Source of the DNA: Escarpia spicata
Lineage: Eukaryota; Annelida; Polychaeta; Sabellida; Siboglinidae
Length of the DNA stretch: 64,000 nucleotides
Reading direction: 5' to 3'
NCBI GenBank assembly: GCA_963995525.1
Contig: OZ023207.1
Coordinates: 2,610,344 to 2,674,343, forward strand
The notes under the pieces were generated by a model. It had not been told where the DNA came from, searched no databases, and saw nothing but the letters and a program-made list of their open reading frames with translations. This document shows, in pieces, positions 1-11,898 of this stretch. A program made the position numbers and the translations under genes. How positions within the stretch are numbered: the first letter of the stretch is position 1; every line of letters begins with the position of its first letter.

Positions 1-760
1 AATGTGGAACAATCAACATATAGATATAACATACAAAACAGACACCCCCTCACACTACTGTCACTTACCACCAAGGGTATAACAAATGTGGAACAATCAA
101 CATATAGATATAACATACAAAACAGACACCCCCTCACACTACTGTCACTTACCACCAAGGGTATAACAAATGTGCAACAATCAACATATAGATATAACAT
201 ACAAAACAGACACCCCCTCACACTACTGTCACTTACCACCAAGGGTATAACAAATGTGCAACAATCAACATATAGATGTAACATACAAAACAGACACCCC
301 CTCACACTACTGTCACTTACCATCAAGGCTATAACAAATGTGCAACAATCAACATATAGATATAACATACAAAACAGACACCCCCTCACACTACTGTCGC
401 TTACCACCAAGGGTATAACAAATGTGCAACGATCAACATATAGATATAACACACAAAACAGACACCCCCTCACACTACTGCACTTACCACCAAAGATAAA
501 ACAAATGTGCAACAATCAACATATAGATATAACACACAAAACAGACACCCCCTCACACTACTGCACTTACCACCAAAGATAAAACAAATGTGCAACGATC
601 AACATATAGATATAACACACAAAACAGACACCCCTTCACACTACTGTCACTTATCACCAAGGGTAAAACAAATGTGGAACAATCAATATATAGACATAAC
701 ATACAAAGCAGACACCACCTCACACTACTGTCACCGACCATCAAAGATGGAACTATTTAC
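1..760. repeat. 84-bp tandem array, about 9 copies
   Basis: Units start with AATGTG at 1, 85, 169, 253, 337, 421, 504, 587 and 671, giving a period of 84 bp, with two 83-bp units that have lost one T. The array is already under way at the window start, so its left edge is outside. Because 84 is 28 codons, the plus strand stays open for the first six units; the 1-bp losses then shift the frame, which is not what a conserved gene would do. Unit-to-unit identity is high (mostly single substitutions such as GGGTATAAC versus AAGATAAAAC). No function is visible. Confidence 0.95.
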
Positions 761-878
761 CAACTTACATAATTCATATACCAAGTTTAACACATATAAA
801 AAACAACTTTCAAGTTGTCTTTACTTTCTGCATATTTGTAAATTATTAAAAGCGCAAACACTGCTGTGACAAGTTTGT

Positions 879-1055
879 AAATTAATTGTGATGTTATTTT
901 GTACATTATCTTATAAATCTAAATTAATTGTGACTGTTACTTTGTACATTATCTTATAATTCTAAATTAATTGTGATGTTACTTTGTTTGTTATCTTATA
1001 ATTCTAAATTAATTGTGACTGTTACTTTGTACTTTGTACGTTATCTTATAATTTG
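879..1055. repeat. 42/43-bp AT-rich tandem repeat, 4 copies
   Basis: Four units beginning AAATTAATTGTGA start near 879, 921, 964 and 1006. They differ by a single C (GTGATG versus GTGACTG) and by a short TACTTTG duplication in the last unit. The repeat sits in the AT-rich gap between the 84-bp and 71-bp arrays. No coding potential is seen. Confidence 0.85.
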
Positions 1056-1080
1056 TATTATATTGATCACATGTTTTAAT

Positions 1081-1472
1081 TAATGTGTACTGTGTTGTTG
1101 TGACTGTTTGAGAGACATGTCATAGTTTCACGTCAATAGAGAGATCATTGTTAACGTGTACTGTGTTGTTGTGACTGTTTGAGAGACATGTCATAGTTTC
1201 ACATGAATAGAGAGATCATTGTTAACGTGTACTGTGTTGTTGCGACTGTTTGAGAGACATGTCATAGTTTCACATAAACAGAGAGATCATTGTTAACGTG
1301 TACTGTGTTGTTGCGACTGTTTGAGAGACATGTCATAGTTTCACATAAATGAAGAGATCATTGTTAACGTGTACTGTGTTGTTGTGACTGTTTGAGAGAC
1401 ATGTCATAGTTTCACATAAATGGAGAGATCATTGTTAACGTCTGCTGTATTGTTGTGACTGTTTGAGAGCCG
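1081..1472. repeat. 71-bp tandem array, about 5.5 copies
   Basis: The string GTGTACTGTGTTG recurs at 1085, 1156, 1227, 1298 and 1369, exactly 71 bp apart, with a diverged copy starting at 1440 and breaking off near 1472. Each unit contains TTGAGAGACATGTCATAG. The variable region is the CACGTCAATA / CACATGAATA / CACATAAATG segment. The period is not a multiple of three and no long frame is maintained. Confidence 0.95.
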
Positions 1473-1523
1473 CCATGTGGGTCGAGACTTCAAGTTGTAG
1501 ATCTTCACAACCACAGACCATCG

Positions 1524-2507
1524 GATCAGTGGAAGATCCTCGTTCCACAGCAAGCAGAAGATCCAGTGGTCACAGACTGCAATACAAGTGAGTAGAATAT
1601 CCTTGTGTCATAGCAAACAGAATAAGTTCCAGTGGTCACACACTGTGATACAGTCCAGTGGAATACTCTTGTGTCACAGCAGGCAGAATGAGTTCCAGTG
1701 GACACAGACTGATACAGGCCAGTGGAATATCCTTGTGTCACAGCAAGCAGAAGCAGTTCCAGTAGACACAGACTGTGATACAGGCCAGTGGAATATCCTT
1801 GTGTCACAGCAAGCATAATGAATTCCAGTGAACACAGACTGTGATACAGGCCTGTGGAACATCATTGTGTTACAGCAGGCAGAAGAAGTTCCAGTGGACA
1901 CAGACTGTGATACAGGCCAGTGGAACATCCTTGTGTTACAGCAGGCAGAAGAAGTTCCAGTGGACACAGACTGTGATACAGGCCAGTGGAATATCCTTGT
2001 GTCACAGCTAGCAGAAGAAGTTCCGGTGGACACAGACTGTGATACAAGCCAGTGGAATATCCTTGTATCACAGCTAGCAAAAGAAGTTCCTGTGGACACA
2101 GACTGTGATACAGGCCAGTGGAACGTCCTTGTGTCACAGCTAGCAGAATAAGTTCCAGTGGACACAGACTGTGATACAGGCCAGTGGAATATCCTTGTGT
2201 CACAGCAGGCAGAATGAGTTCCAGTGGACACAGACTGTGATACATGCCTGTGGAATATCCTTGTGTCACAGCAGGCAGAATGAGTTCCAGTGGACACAGA
2301 CTGTGATACATGCCTGTGGAATATCCTTGTGTCACAGCAAGCAGAAGAAGTTCCTGTGGACACAGACTGTGATACAGTCCAGTGGAATATCCTTGTATCA
2401 CAGCTAGCAGAAGAAGTTCCAATGGACACAAACTGTGATACAGGCCAGTGGAACATCCTTGTGTCACAGCAGGCAGAATGAGTTCCAGTGGTCACAGACT
2501 GATACAG
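1524..2507. repeat. 66-bp tandem array, about 15 copies
   Basis: Units of 66 bp carry CCAGTGGAATATCC and CCAGTGGACACAGAC, so each unit holds two related half-motifs starting CCAGTGGA. As 66 bp is 22 codons, the minus strand stays open for long stretches in two frames (1674-2495 and 1862-2467), giving a 22-residue periodic translation with many Cys and Trp residues. Two overlapping frames of equal quality argue against real coding. Edge units at 1524-1600 and 2440-2507 are more diverged than the centre, as is usual for tandem arrays. Confidence 0.93.
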
Positions 2508-2551
2508 TTCCTGTAAATTATAGCCATGGACGAATTATACCCTGTCAATAA

Positions 2552-4651
2552 CCACCACATACAGAACATAGACGGTTCAGTTGGTGTGACGTCAAAGATC
2601 TACAGATTATGACAAACACATAGAGAGAGGCCACATCTAGAGAGAACACAGTAGGTTCAGTTGGTGTGACGTCAAAGACCTACAGATTATGACAAACACA
2701 TTGAGAGAGGCCACATCCAGAGAGAACACAGTAGGTTCAGTTGGTGTGACATCTAAGACCTACAGATTATGACAAACACATTGAGAGAGGCCACATCCAG
2801 AGAGAACTCAGTAGTTTCAGTTGGTGTGACGTCAAAGGTCCTCAGAGGATAACAAACACATTGAGAGTGGCCACAGACAGAGAGAACACAGTAAGTTCAG
2901 TTGGTGTGACATCAAAGGTCCTCAGAGGATGACAAAAACATTGAGAGTGGCCACACACAGAGAGAACACAGTAGGTTCAGTTGGTGTGACGTCAAAGATC
3001 TACAGAGGATGACAAACACATTGAGAGTGGCCACACACAGAGAGAACACAGTAAGTTTAGTTGGTGTGACGTCAAAGGTCCTCAGAGGATGACAAACACA
3101 GTGAGAGTGGCCACACACAGAGAGAACACAGTAGGTTCAGTTGGTGTGACATCAAAGATCTACAGATTATGACAAACACATTGAGTGTGGCCACACTCAG
3201 AGAGAACACAGTAGGTTCAGTTGGTGTGACGTCAAAGATCCTCAGAGGATGACAAACACATTGAGCGTGGCCACACACAGAGAGAACACAGTAAGTTCAG
3301 TTGGTGTGACGTCAAAGGTCCTCAGAGGATAACAAACACATTGAGAGTGGCCACACACAGAGAGAACACAGTAAATTCAGTTGGTGTGACATCAAAGGTC
3401 CTCAGAGGATGACAAAAACATTGAGAATGGCCACACACAGAGAGAACACAGTAGGTTCAGTTGGTGTGACGTCAAAGATCTACAGAGGATGACAAACACA
3501 TTGAGAGTGACCACACCCAGAGAGAACACAGTAGGTTGAGTTGGTGTGACGTCAAAGGTCCTCAGAGGATGACAAACACATTGAGAGTGGCCACGCACAG
3601 AGAGAACACAGTAAGTTCATTTGGTGTGACATCAAAGGTCCTCAGAGGATGACAAACACATTGAGAGAACACAGTAAGTTCAGTTGGTGTGACGACAAAG
3701 GTCCTCAGAAGATGACAAACACATTGAGAGTGGCCAGACACAGAGAGAACACAGTAGGTTCAGTTGGTGTGACATCAAAGGCCTACAGAGGATGACAAAC
3801 ACATTGAGAGTGGCCACACCCAGAGAGAACACAGTAGGTTCAGTTGGTGTGACGTCAAAGATCTACAGATTGTGACAAACACATTGAGAGTGGTCACACC
3901 CAGAGAGAACATTGTAGGTTCAGTTGGTGTGACGTCAAAGATCTACAGAGAGTGACAAACACATTGAGAGTGGCTACACCCAGAGAGAACATTGTAGGTT
4001 CAGTTGGTGTGACGTCAAAGATCTACAGAGAGTGACAAACACATTGAGAGTGGCCACACACAAAGAGAACTCAGTAGGTTCATTTGGTGTGACGTCAAAG
4101 ACCTACAGAGGATGACAAACACATTGAGAGTGGCCACACACAAAGAGAACACAGTAGGTTCAGTTGGTGTGACATCAAAGGCCTACAGAGGATGACAAAC
4201 ATATTGAGAGTGACCAGACACAGAGAGAACACAGTAGGTTCAGTTGGTGTGACATCAAAGGCCTACAGGGGATGACAAACATATTGAGAGTGGCCACACC
4301 CAGAGAGAACACAGTAGGTTCAGTTGGTGTGACGTCAAAGGTCCTCAGAGGATGACAAACACATTGAGTGTGGCCACACACAGAAAGAACACAGTAAGTT
4401 CAGTTGGTGTGACGTCAAAGGTCCTCAGAGGATGACAAACACATTGAGTGTGGCCACACACAAAGAGAACACAGTAGGTTCAGTTGGTGTGACGTCAAAG
4501 GTCCTCAGAGGATGACAAACACATTGAGAGTGGCCACACACAGAAAGAACACAGTAGGTTCAGTTGGTGTGACGTCAAAGATCTACAGAGAGTGACAAAC
4601 ACATTGAGAGTGGCCACACCCAGAGAGAACACAGTAGGTTCAGTTGGAGTG
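2552..4651. repeat. 80-bp tandem array (about 26 copies) carrying CRE-like TGACGTCA sites
   Basis: The period is exactly 80 bp (TTGGTGTGAC at 2581, 2661, 2741 and onwards), interrupted by a shortened unit near 3661-3680. Nearly every unit has TTGGTGTGACGTCAAAG or its variant with GACATC. By hand count 17 units carry the perfect 8-bp palindrome TGACGTCA, the consensus cAMP response element bound by CREB/ATF factors; most of the others read TGACATCA, differing only at the central CpG. The array ends in TTGGAGTGATG at 4651. Whether any of these sites is used cannot be told from sequence. Confidence 0.95.
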
Positions 4652-5127
4652 ATGTTTTGGAAAGGAGATTCTTATTGAATCAGAATTTACAACAACATAA
4701 ATGTTCTCATAGCCAGAACATGTATACTGACAAAATAGTTAATTTGACATTGTGTGATGAACACTAACAAGTTCCATGTATCCGTGCTGTTAGGGAACGG
4801 TTATGATTGTATACAAGTAATGAGTTTCACACATTTATCTAATTATTTTATAAAATAATTATTTGCACCAGCAAACATGGGTAGGTTAATTTTATGAATT
4901 TATTTCAGATCAGAAACATAATGACACACACCTGTAACACTTAGATAAATGCATCATATGACCTAACAGCTGATATAGTAGTGAGTGTCACATGCTTGCT
5001 TTAATTTAATCAATATTACCGTGAACTATGTCAAATACAATAAGCATCACACTAATGTAGTCAAACTAAATATATTTTGAAACAAAATGATGGTGATGCT
5101 TATTATATGCTAAACACCCAGAGCAAA
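4652..5127. other. AT-rich unique spacer between the 80-bp and 88-bp arrays
   Basis: This is single-copy-looking, AT-rich DNA with no open frame of note and no recognisable element, apart from a perfect 22-bp AT palindrome listed separately. The first unit of the next array begins at 5128 and lacks four bases found in all later units. Confidence 0.7.
4840..4861. repeat. Perfect 22-bp AT-only palindrome
   Basis: The two 11-bp halves, TAATTATTTTA and TAAAATAATTA, are exact reverse complements with no spacer. The flanking bases (C before, T after) break the symmetry. Such sequences can extrude cruciforms and are hot spots for breakage, but nothing else marks this one as functional. Confidence 0.9.
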
Positions 5128-6525
5128 ATTGTCTGGTTGTAACACTGTGAGTGATGTCATGTAGGATCAGTCGGATAGGGCCAAGACAAGGTCTCCTGGA
5201 GATCAAGTGAAAGTTGTCTGGTTGTAACACTGTGAGTGATGTCATGTTGTAGGATCAGTCGGACAGGGCCAAGACAAGGTTTCCTGGAGATCAAGTGAAA
5301 GTTGTCTGGTTGTAACACTGTGAGTGATGTCATGTTGTAGGATCAGTCGGACAGGGCCAAGACAGGTTCTCCTGGAGATCAAGTGAAAGTTGTCTGGTTG
5401 TAACACTGTGAGTGATGTCATGTTGTAGGATCAGTCGGACAGGGCCAAGACAGGTTCTCCTGGAGATCAAGTGAAAGTTGTCTGGTTGTAACACTGTGAG
5501 TGATGTCATGTTGTAGGGTCAGTCGGACAGGGCCAAGACAGGTTCTCCTGGAGATCAAGTGAAAGTTGTCTGGTTGTAACACTGTGAGTGATGTCATGTT
5601 GTAGGGTCAGTCGGACAGGGCCAAGACAGGTTCTCCTGGAGATCAGGTGAAAGTTGTCTGGTTGTAACACTGTGAGTGATGTCATGTTGTAGGGTCAGTC
5701 GGACAGGGCCAAGACAAGGTCTCCTGGAGATCAAGTGAAAGTTGTCTGGTTGTAACACTGTGAGTGATGTCATGTTGTAGGGTCAGTCGGACAGGGCCAA
5801 GACAAGGTCTCCTGTAGATCAAGTGAAAGTTGTCTGGTTGTAACACTGTGAGTGATGTCATGTTGTAGGGTCAGTCGGACAGGGCCAAGACAAGGTCTCC
5901 TGGAGATCAAGTGAAAGTTGTCTGGTTGTAACACTGTGAGTGACGTCATGTTGTAGGGTTAGTCGGACAGAGCCAAGACAAGGTCTCCTGGAGATCAAGT
6001 GAAAGTTGTCTGGTTGTAACAATGTGAGTGATGTCATGTTGTAGGGTCAGTCGGACAGGGCCAAGACACGTTCTCCTGGAGATCAGGTGAAAGTTGTCTG
6101 GTTGTAACACTGTGAGTGATGTCATGTTGTAGGATCAGTCGGACAGGGCCAAGACAAGGTCTCCTGGAGATCAAGTGAAAGTTGTCTGGTTGTAACACTG
6201 TGAGTGATGTCATGTTGTAGGATCAGTCGGACAGGGCCAAGACAAGTTCTCCTGTAGATCAAGTGAAAGTTGTCTGGTTGTAACACTGTGAGTGATGTCA
6301 TGTTGTAGGGTCAGTCGGACAGGGCCAAGACAAGGTCTCCTGGAGATCAAGTGAAAGTTGTCTGGTTGTAACACTGTGAGTGATGTCATGTTGTAGGATC
6401 AGTCGGACAGGGCCAAGACAAGGTCTCCTGTAGATCAAGTGAAAGTTGTCTGGTTGTAACACTATGAGTGATGCCATGTTGTAGGGTCAGTCGGACAGGG
6501 CCAAGACAAGGTCTCCTGGAGATCA
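5128..6525. repeat. 88-bp tandem array, about 16 copies
   Basis: GTTGTCTGGTTG recurs every 88 bp (5213, 5301, 5389 and onwards). The units are very similar; recurring differences are AAGGTCTCC versus AGGTTCTCC, GATCAG versus GGTCAG, and GGAGATC versus GTAGATC. Each unit contains GTGATGTCATG; one unit near 5940 has GTGACGTCATG. The first unit is 4 bp shorter (GTAGG instead of GTTGTAGG). High homogeneity suggests recent expansion or ongoing exchange. Confidence 0.95.
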
Positions 6526-7163
6526 CAGACGGGAAGGACGAATAGAAGATCCTAGATTCACGAATGCAGGGTTCTCAGTTGCCATAAACCACAGAACAAC
6601 TGATTATAGACGTAAGTGTATTGCTGACACTACGACTCAAATATATAATCATTATTGTGAACAAATATGTTCACACAACATTACTAGCTAATGTATCTTG
6701 GCTTCAAATTACATAAACCAGTGTGACTTTTACATCATTTGTCATGTTTTGGCCACATAAGGATTTGATCCAGTAACGTAGACTGTTTTCTTGATGTGAC
6801 AATATGTTGGTACACCCAGACATGCACACGCACGTGCGCTCGAAAGTTCTCATTGAAGAGACAGTGACATTAACCTTACCGTAAGGTCAAACAATGTTCA
6901 ACAATACCACATATTAGCATTACTGGTCAACAATTTCAGGGCATTATGGATTTCAGACTAACAAATTCACAAGTAAGATGTATTATTACATAATTGTCTT
7001 GAGAAATAGTAATCACCAGCTGTGTCTCTAAGCCATTTATGTGCAGTTTCAATTAAAATCTACATTGTTAACATATTGTTTCAGTTGAACTGCCTTGACC
7101 ACACCAGTACAGGAGAAAGAGACAAGAATAACTGGACTACTTCACCGACCAAGCACACTCAAG
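6526..7163. other. Unique spacer between the 88-bp and 49-bp arrays
   Basis: No long open frame and no recognisable repeat or RNA gene. The only regular structure is a 10-bp palindrome CGCACGTGCG at 6829-6838, which contains a CACGTG E-box core; at this length it may be chance. The right edge runs into diverged first units of the 49-bp array (GATGACAATGCCACTTCACAG). Confidence 0.6.
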
Positions 7164-9560
7164 AGATGACAATGCCACTTCACAGAAGCTGTTTATACTG
7201 ATCAGACTCGATACATGACAGTGTCACTTTACAGAAGCTGTTTACACTGATCAGACTCGATACATGACAGTGTCACTTTACAGAAGCTGTTTACACTGAT
7301 CAGACTCGATGGATGAGAGTGTCATTTTACAGAAGCTGTTTACACTGATCAGAGTCGATAGATGACAGTGTCTCTTTACAGAAGCTGTTTACACTGATCA
7401 GACTCGATAGATGACAGTGTCATTTTACAGAAGCTGTTTATACTGATCAGGCTCGATAGATGACAGTGTCACTTTACAGAAGCTGTTTACACTGATCAGA
7501 TTCGATATATGACAGTGTCACTTTACTGAAGCTGTTTATACTGATCAGACTCGATAGATGACAGTGTCATTTTACACAAGCTGTTTACACTGATCAGACT
7601 CGATATATGATAGTGTCATTTTACAGAAGCTGTTTATACTGATCAGACTCGATAGATGACAGTGTCATTTTACAGAAGCTGTTTACACTGATCAGACTCG
7701 ATAGATGACAGTGTCATTTTACAAAAGCTGTTTATACTGATCAGCCTTGAAAGATGACATTGTCACTTTACAGAAGCTGCTTACACTGATCATACTAGAT
7801 AGATGACAGTGTCATTTTACACAAACTGTTTACACTGATCAGACGCGATAGATGACAGTGACATTTTACACAAGCTGTTTACACTTATCCGACTCGATAG
7901 ATGACAGTGTCATTTTACAGTAGCTGTTTACACTGATCAGACTCGATAGATGGCAGTGTCATTTTACAGAAGCTGTTTACACTGATCAGACTCGATGGAT
8001 GACAGTGTCACTTTACAGTAGCTGTTTACACTGATCAGACTCGATAGATGACAGTGTCATTTTACAGTAGCTGTTTACATGATCAGACTCGACAGATGAC
8101 AGTGTCATTTTACAGAAGCTGTTTACACTGATCAGACTCGATAGATGACAGTGTCACTTTACAGAAGCTGTTTACACTGATCAGACTCGATGGATGAGAG
8201 TGTCATTTTACAGAAGCTGTTTACACTGATCAGACTCGATAGATGACAGTGTCATTTTACAGAAGCTGTTTACACTGATCGGACTCGATAGATGACAGTG
8301 TCACTTTACAGAAGCTGTTTACACTGATCGGACTCGATAGATGACAGTGTCACTTTACAGAAGCTGTTTACACTGATCGGACTCGATAGATGACAGTGTT
8401 ACTTTACATAAGTTGTTTACACTGATCGGACTCGATAGATGACAGTGTCACTTTACAGAAGCTGTTTATACTGATCAGACTCGATAGATGACAGTGTCAT
8501 TTTACAGAAGCTGTTTACACTGATCAGACTCGATAGATGACAGTGTCACTTTACAGAAGCTGTTTACACTCATCAGATTCGAGAGAGATCACAGTGTCAT
8601 TTTACACAAGCTGTTTACACTGATCAGACTCGATAGATGACAGTGTCACTTTACAGAAGCTGTTTACACTGATCAGACTTGATAGATGACAGTGTCATTT
8701 TACAGTAGCTGTTTACACTGATCAGACTCGATAGATGACAGTGTTATTTTACAGAAGCTGTTTACACTGATCAGACTCGATGGATGACAGTGTCACTTTA
8801 CAGTATATGTTTACACTGATAAGACTCGATAGATAACAGTGTCATTTTACAGAAGCTGTTTACACTGATCAGACTCGATGGATGACAGTGTCACTTTACA
8901 GTAGCTGTTTACACTGATCAGACTCGATAGATGACAGTGTCACTTTACAGAAGCTGTTTATACTGATCAGACTCGATAGATAACAGTGTCATTTTACAGA
9001 AGCTGTTTACACTGATCAGACTCGATAGATGACAGTGTCACTTTACAGAAGCTGTTTACACTCATCAGATTCGAGAGAGATGACAGTGTCATTTTACACA
9101 AGCTGTTTACACTGATCAGACACGATAGATGACATTGTCATTTTACAGTAGCTGTTTACACTGATCAGACTCGATAGATGACAGTGTCATTTTACAGAAG
9201 CTGTTTACACTGATCAGACTCGATGGATGACAGTGTCACTTTATAGTAGATGTTTACACTGATCAGACTCGATAGATGACAGTGTCATTTTACAGAAGCT
9301 GTTTACACTGATCAGACTCGATGGACGAGTGTCATTTTACAGAAGCTGTTTACACTGATCAGACTCGATAGATGACAGTGTCACTTTACAGAAGCTGTTT
9401 ACACTTATCAGATTCGATGGATGACATTGTCACATTACAGAAGCTGTTTACACTGATCAGACTCGACAGATGACAGTGTCACTTTACAGAAGCTGTTTAC
9501 ACTGATTAGACTCCATAGATGACATTGTTACTTTACAGAAGCTGTTTACACTGATCAGAC
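7164..9560. repeat. 49-bp tandem array, about 49 copies
   Basis: The unit reads GATGACAGTGTCA, CTTTACAGAAGC, TGTTTACACTGATCAG and ACTCGATA in order; the period of 49 bp is seen at 7214 to 7263 and throughout. Each unit has TGACAGTGTCA (5-bp arms around a central G) and the 8-bp palindrome CTGATCAG. Variation is mostly CACTTT versus CATTTT, CAGAAG versus CAGTAG or CACAAG, and AGATG versus GGATG. The right end stops inside CTGATCAGAC and the 40-bp array follows with no spacer. Confidence 0.95.
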
Positions 9561-11741
9561 ACATATGGTGAATTGTATATATTGGTGGAGTGACCCACAC
9601 ATATGGTGAATTGTATATATTGGTGGAGTGACCAACACACATATGGTGAATTGTATATGTTGGTGGAGTGACCCCCACACATATGGTGAATTGTATATAT
9701 TGGTGGAGTGACCCACACACATATGGTGAATTGTATATATTGGTGGAGTGACCCACACCCATATGGTGAATTGTATATATTGGTGGAGTGACCCACACAC
9801 ATATGGTGAATTGTATATATTGGTGGAGTGACCCACACACATATGGTGAATTGTGTATATTGGTGAAGTTTCCCCCCACACATATGGTGAATTGTATATA
9901 TTGGTGAAGTGGCCCACACACATATGGTGAATTGTATATATTGGTGGAGTGACCCACACACATATGGTGAATTGTATATGTTGGTGGAGTGACCCACACA
10001 CATATGGTGAATTGTATATATTGGTGGAGTGACCCACACACATATGGTGAATTGTATATGTTGGTGGAGTGACCCACACACATATGGTGAATTGTTTATA
10101 TTGGTGGAGTGATCCCCACAGATATGGTGAATTGTATATATTGGTGAAGTGACCCACACACATATGGTGAATTGTGTATGTTGGTGGAGTGACCCCCACA
10201 CATATGGTGAATTGTATATGTTGGTGGAGTGACCCCCCACACATATGGTGAATTGTATATATTGGTGGAGTGACCCCACACATATGGTGAATTGTATATA
10301 TTGGTGGAGTGACCCACACACATATGGTGAATTGGATATATATTGGTGAAGTGGCCCCCACACATAAGGTGAATTGTATATATTGGTGAAGTGGCCCACA
10401 GACATATGGTGAATTGTATATATTGGTGGAGTGACCCCCACACATATGGTGAATTGTATATATTGGTGAAGTGACCCACACACATATGGTGAATTGTATA
10501 TGTTGGTGGAGTGACCGACACACATGGTGAATTGTATATGTTGGTGGAGTGACCCCCACACATATTTTGAATTGTATATATTGGTGGAGTGACCCCCACA
10601 CATCTGGTGAATTGTATATATTGGTGAAGTGGCCCCCACACATATGGTGAATTGTATATGTTGGTGGAGTGACCCCCACACATATGGTGAATTGTATATA
10701 TTGGTGGAGTGACCCCCACACATATGGTGAATTGTATATATTGGTGAAGTGGCCCCACACATATGGTGAATTGTTTATTTTGGTGGAGTGACCCACACAC
10801 ATATGGTGAATTGTATATATGTTGGTGGAGTGACCCACACACATATGGTGAATTGTATATGTTGATGGAGTGACCCACACATATGGTGAATTGTATATAT
10901 TGATGGAGTGACCCCCACACATATGTTGAATTGTATATATTGGTGGAGTGACACACACACATATGGTGAATTGTATATATTGGTGGAGTGACCCCCACAC
11001 ATATGGTGAATTGTATATATTGGTGGAGTGACCCACACACATATGGTGAATTGTATATATCAGAGGAGTGACCCCTACACATATGGTGAATTGTGTATAT
11101 TGGTGGAGTGACCCCTACACATATGGTGAATTGTATATATTGGTGGAGTGACCCACACACATATGGTGAATTGTGTATATTGGTGGAGTGACCCCTACAC
11201 ATATGGTGAATTGTATATATTGGTGGAGTGACCCACATACATATGGTGAATTGTATATATCGGTGGAGTGACCCACACACATATGGTGAATTGTATATAT
11301 TGGTGGAGTGACCCACACACATATGGTGAATTGTATATATCGGTGGAGTGACCCACACACACATGGTGAATTGTATGTATTGGTGGAGTGACCGACACAC
11401 ATATGGTGAATTGTATATATTGGTGGAGTGACCCACACACATATGGTGAATTGTATATATTGGTGGAGTGACCCCCACACATATGGTGAATTGTATGTAT
11501 TGGTGGAGTGACCGACACACATATGGTAAATTGTATATATTGGTGGAGTGGCCCCCACACATATGGTGAATTGTATATATTGGTGGAGTAACCCCTACAC
11601 ATATGATGAATTGTATATATTGGTGGAGTGACCCCCCCACACATGGTGAATTGTATGTATTGGTGGTGTGACCCACACACATATGGTGAATTGTATGTAT
11701 TGGTGGAGTGACCCACACACATATGGTGAATTGTATATATT
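9561..11741. repeat. 40-bp tandem array, about 54 copies
   Basis: The unit is ACACATATGGTGAATTG, TATATATTGGTGGAGTG and ACCC(C/A)C in order, with a 40-bp period and occasional 38, 39 or 41-bp units from CCC/CACA length changes. The minus-strand consensus contains no TAA, TAG or TGA in any frame, so three frames stay open at once for up to 540 codons. That is a property of the unit, not evidence of a protein. Confidence 0.95.
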
Positions 11742-11898
11742 GGACAGTAGTGATTAGCAGGCAGGGGCCGGCATGTCTGCTGTGGTTATTGTGACAATGG
11801 ATGTGTATGCAATTAATAACAGTAGTTAATAAAATTGCATGTCATTAATTTGGCCTAATTCAATTTATTCCTGACTTGCGTTGTTTCTTCTGCATAAA
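11742..11898. other. Short unique spacer between the 40-bp and 32-bp arrays
   Basis: About 157 bp of non-repetitive DNA, with a small GC-rich stretch (GCAGGCAGGGGCCGGCATG) near 11757 followed by AT-rich sequence. No gene or element recognised. Confidence 0.6.

Noticed and set aside
6829..6838. CGCACGTGCG palindrome with an E-box core, and CTACGCGTAG at 59398-59407
   Set aside because: Ten-base palindromes are expected a few times by chance in 64 kb; there is no supporting context.
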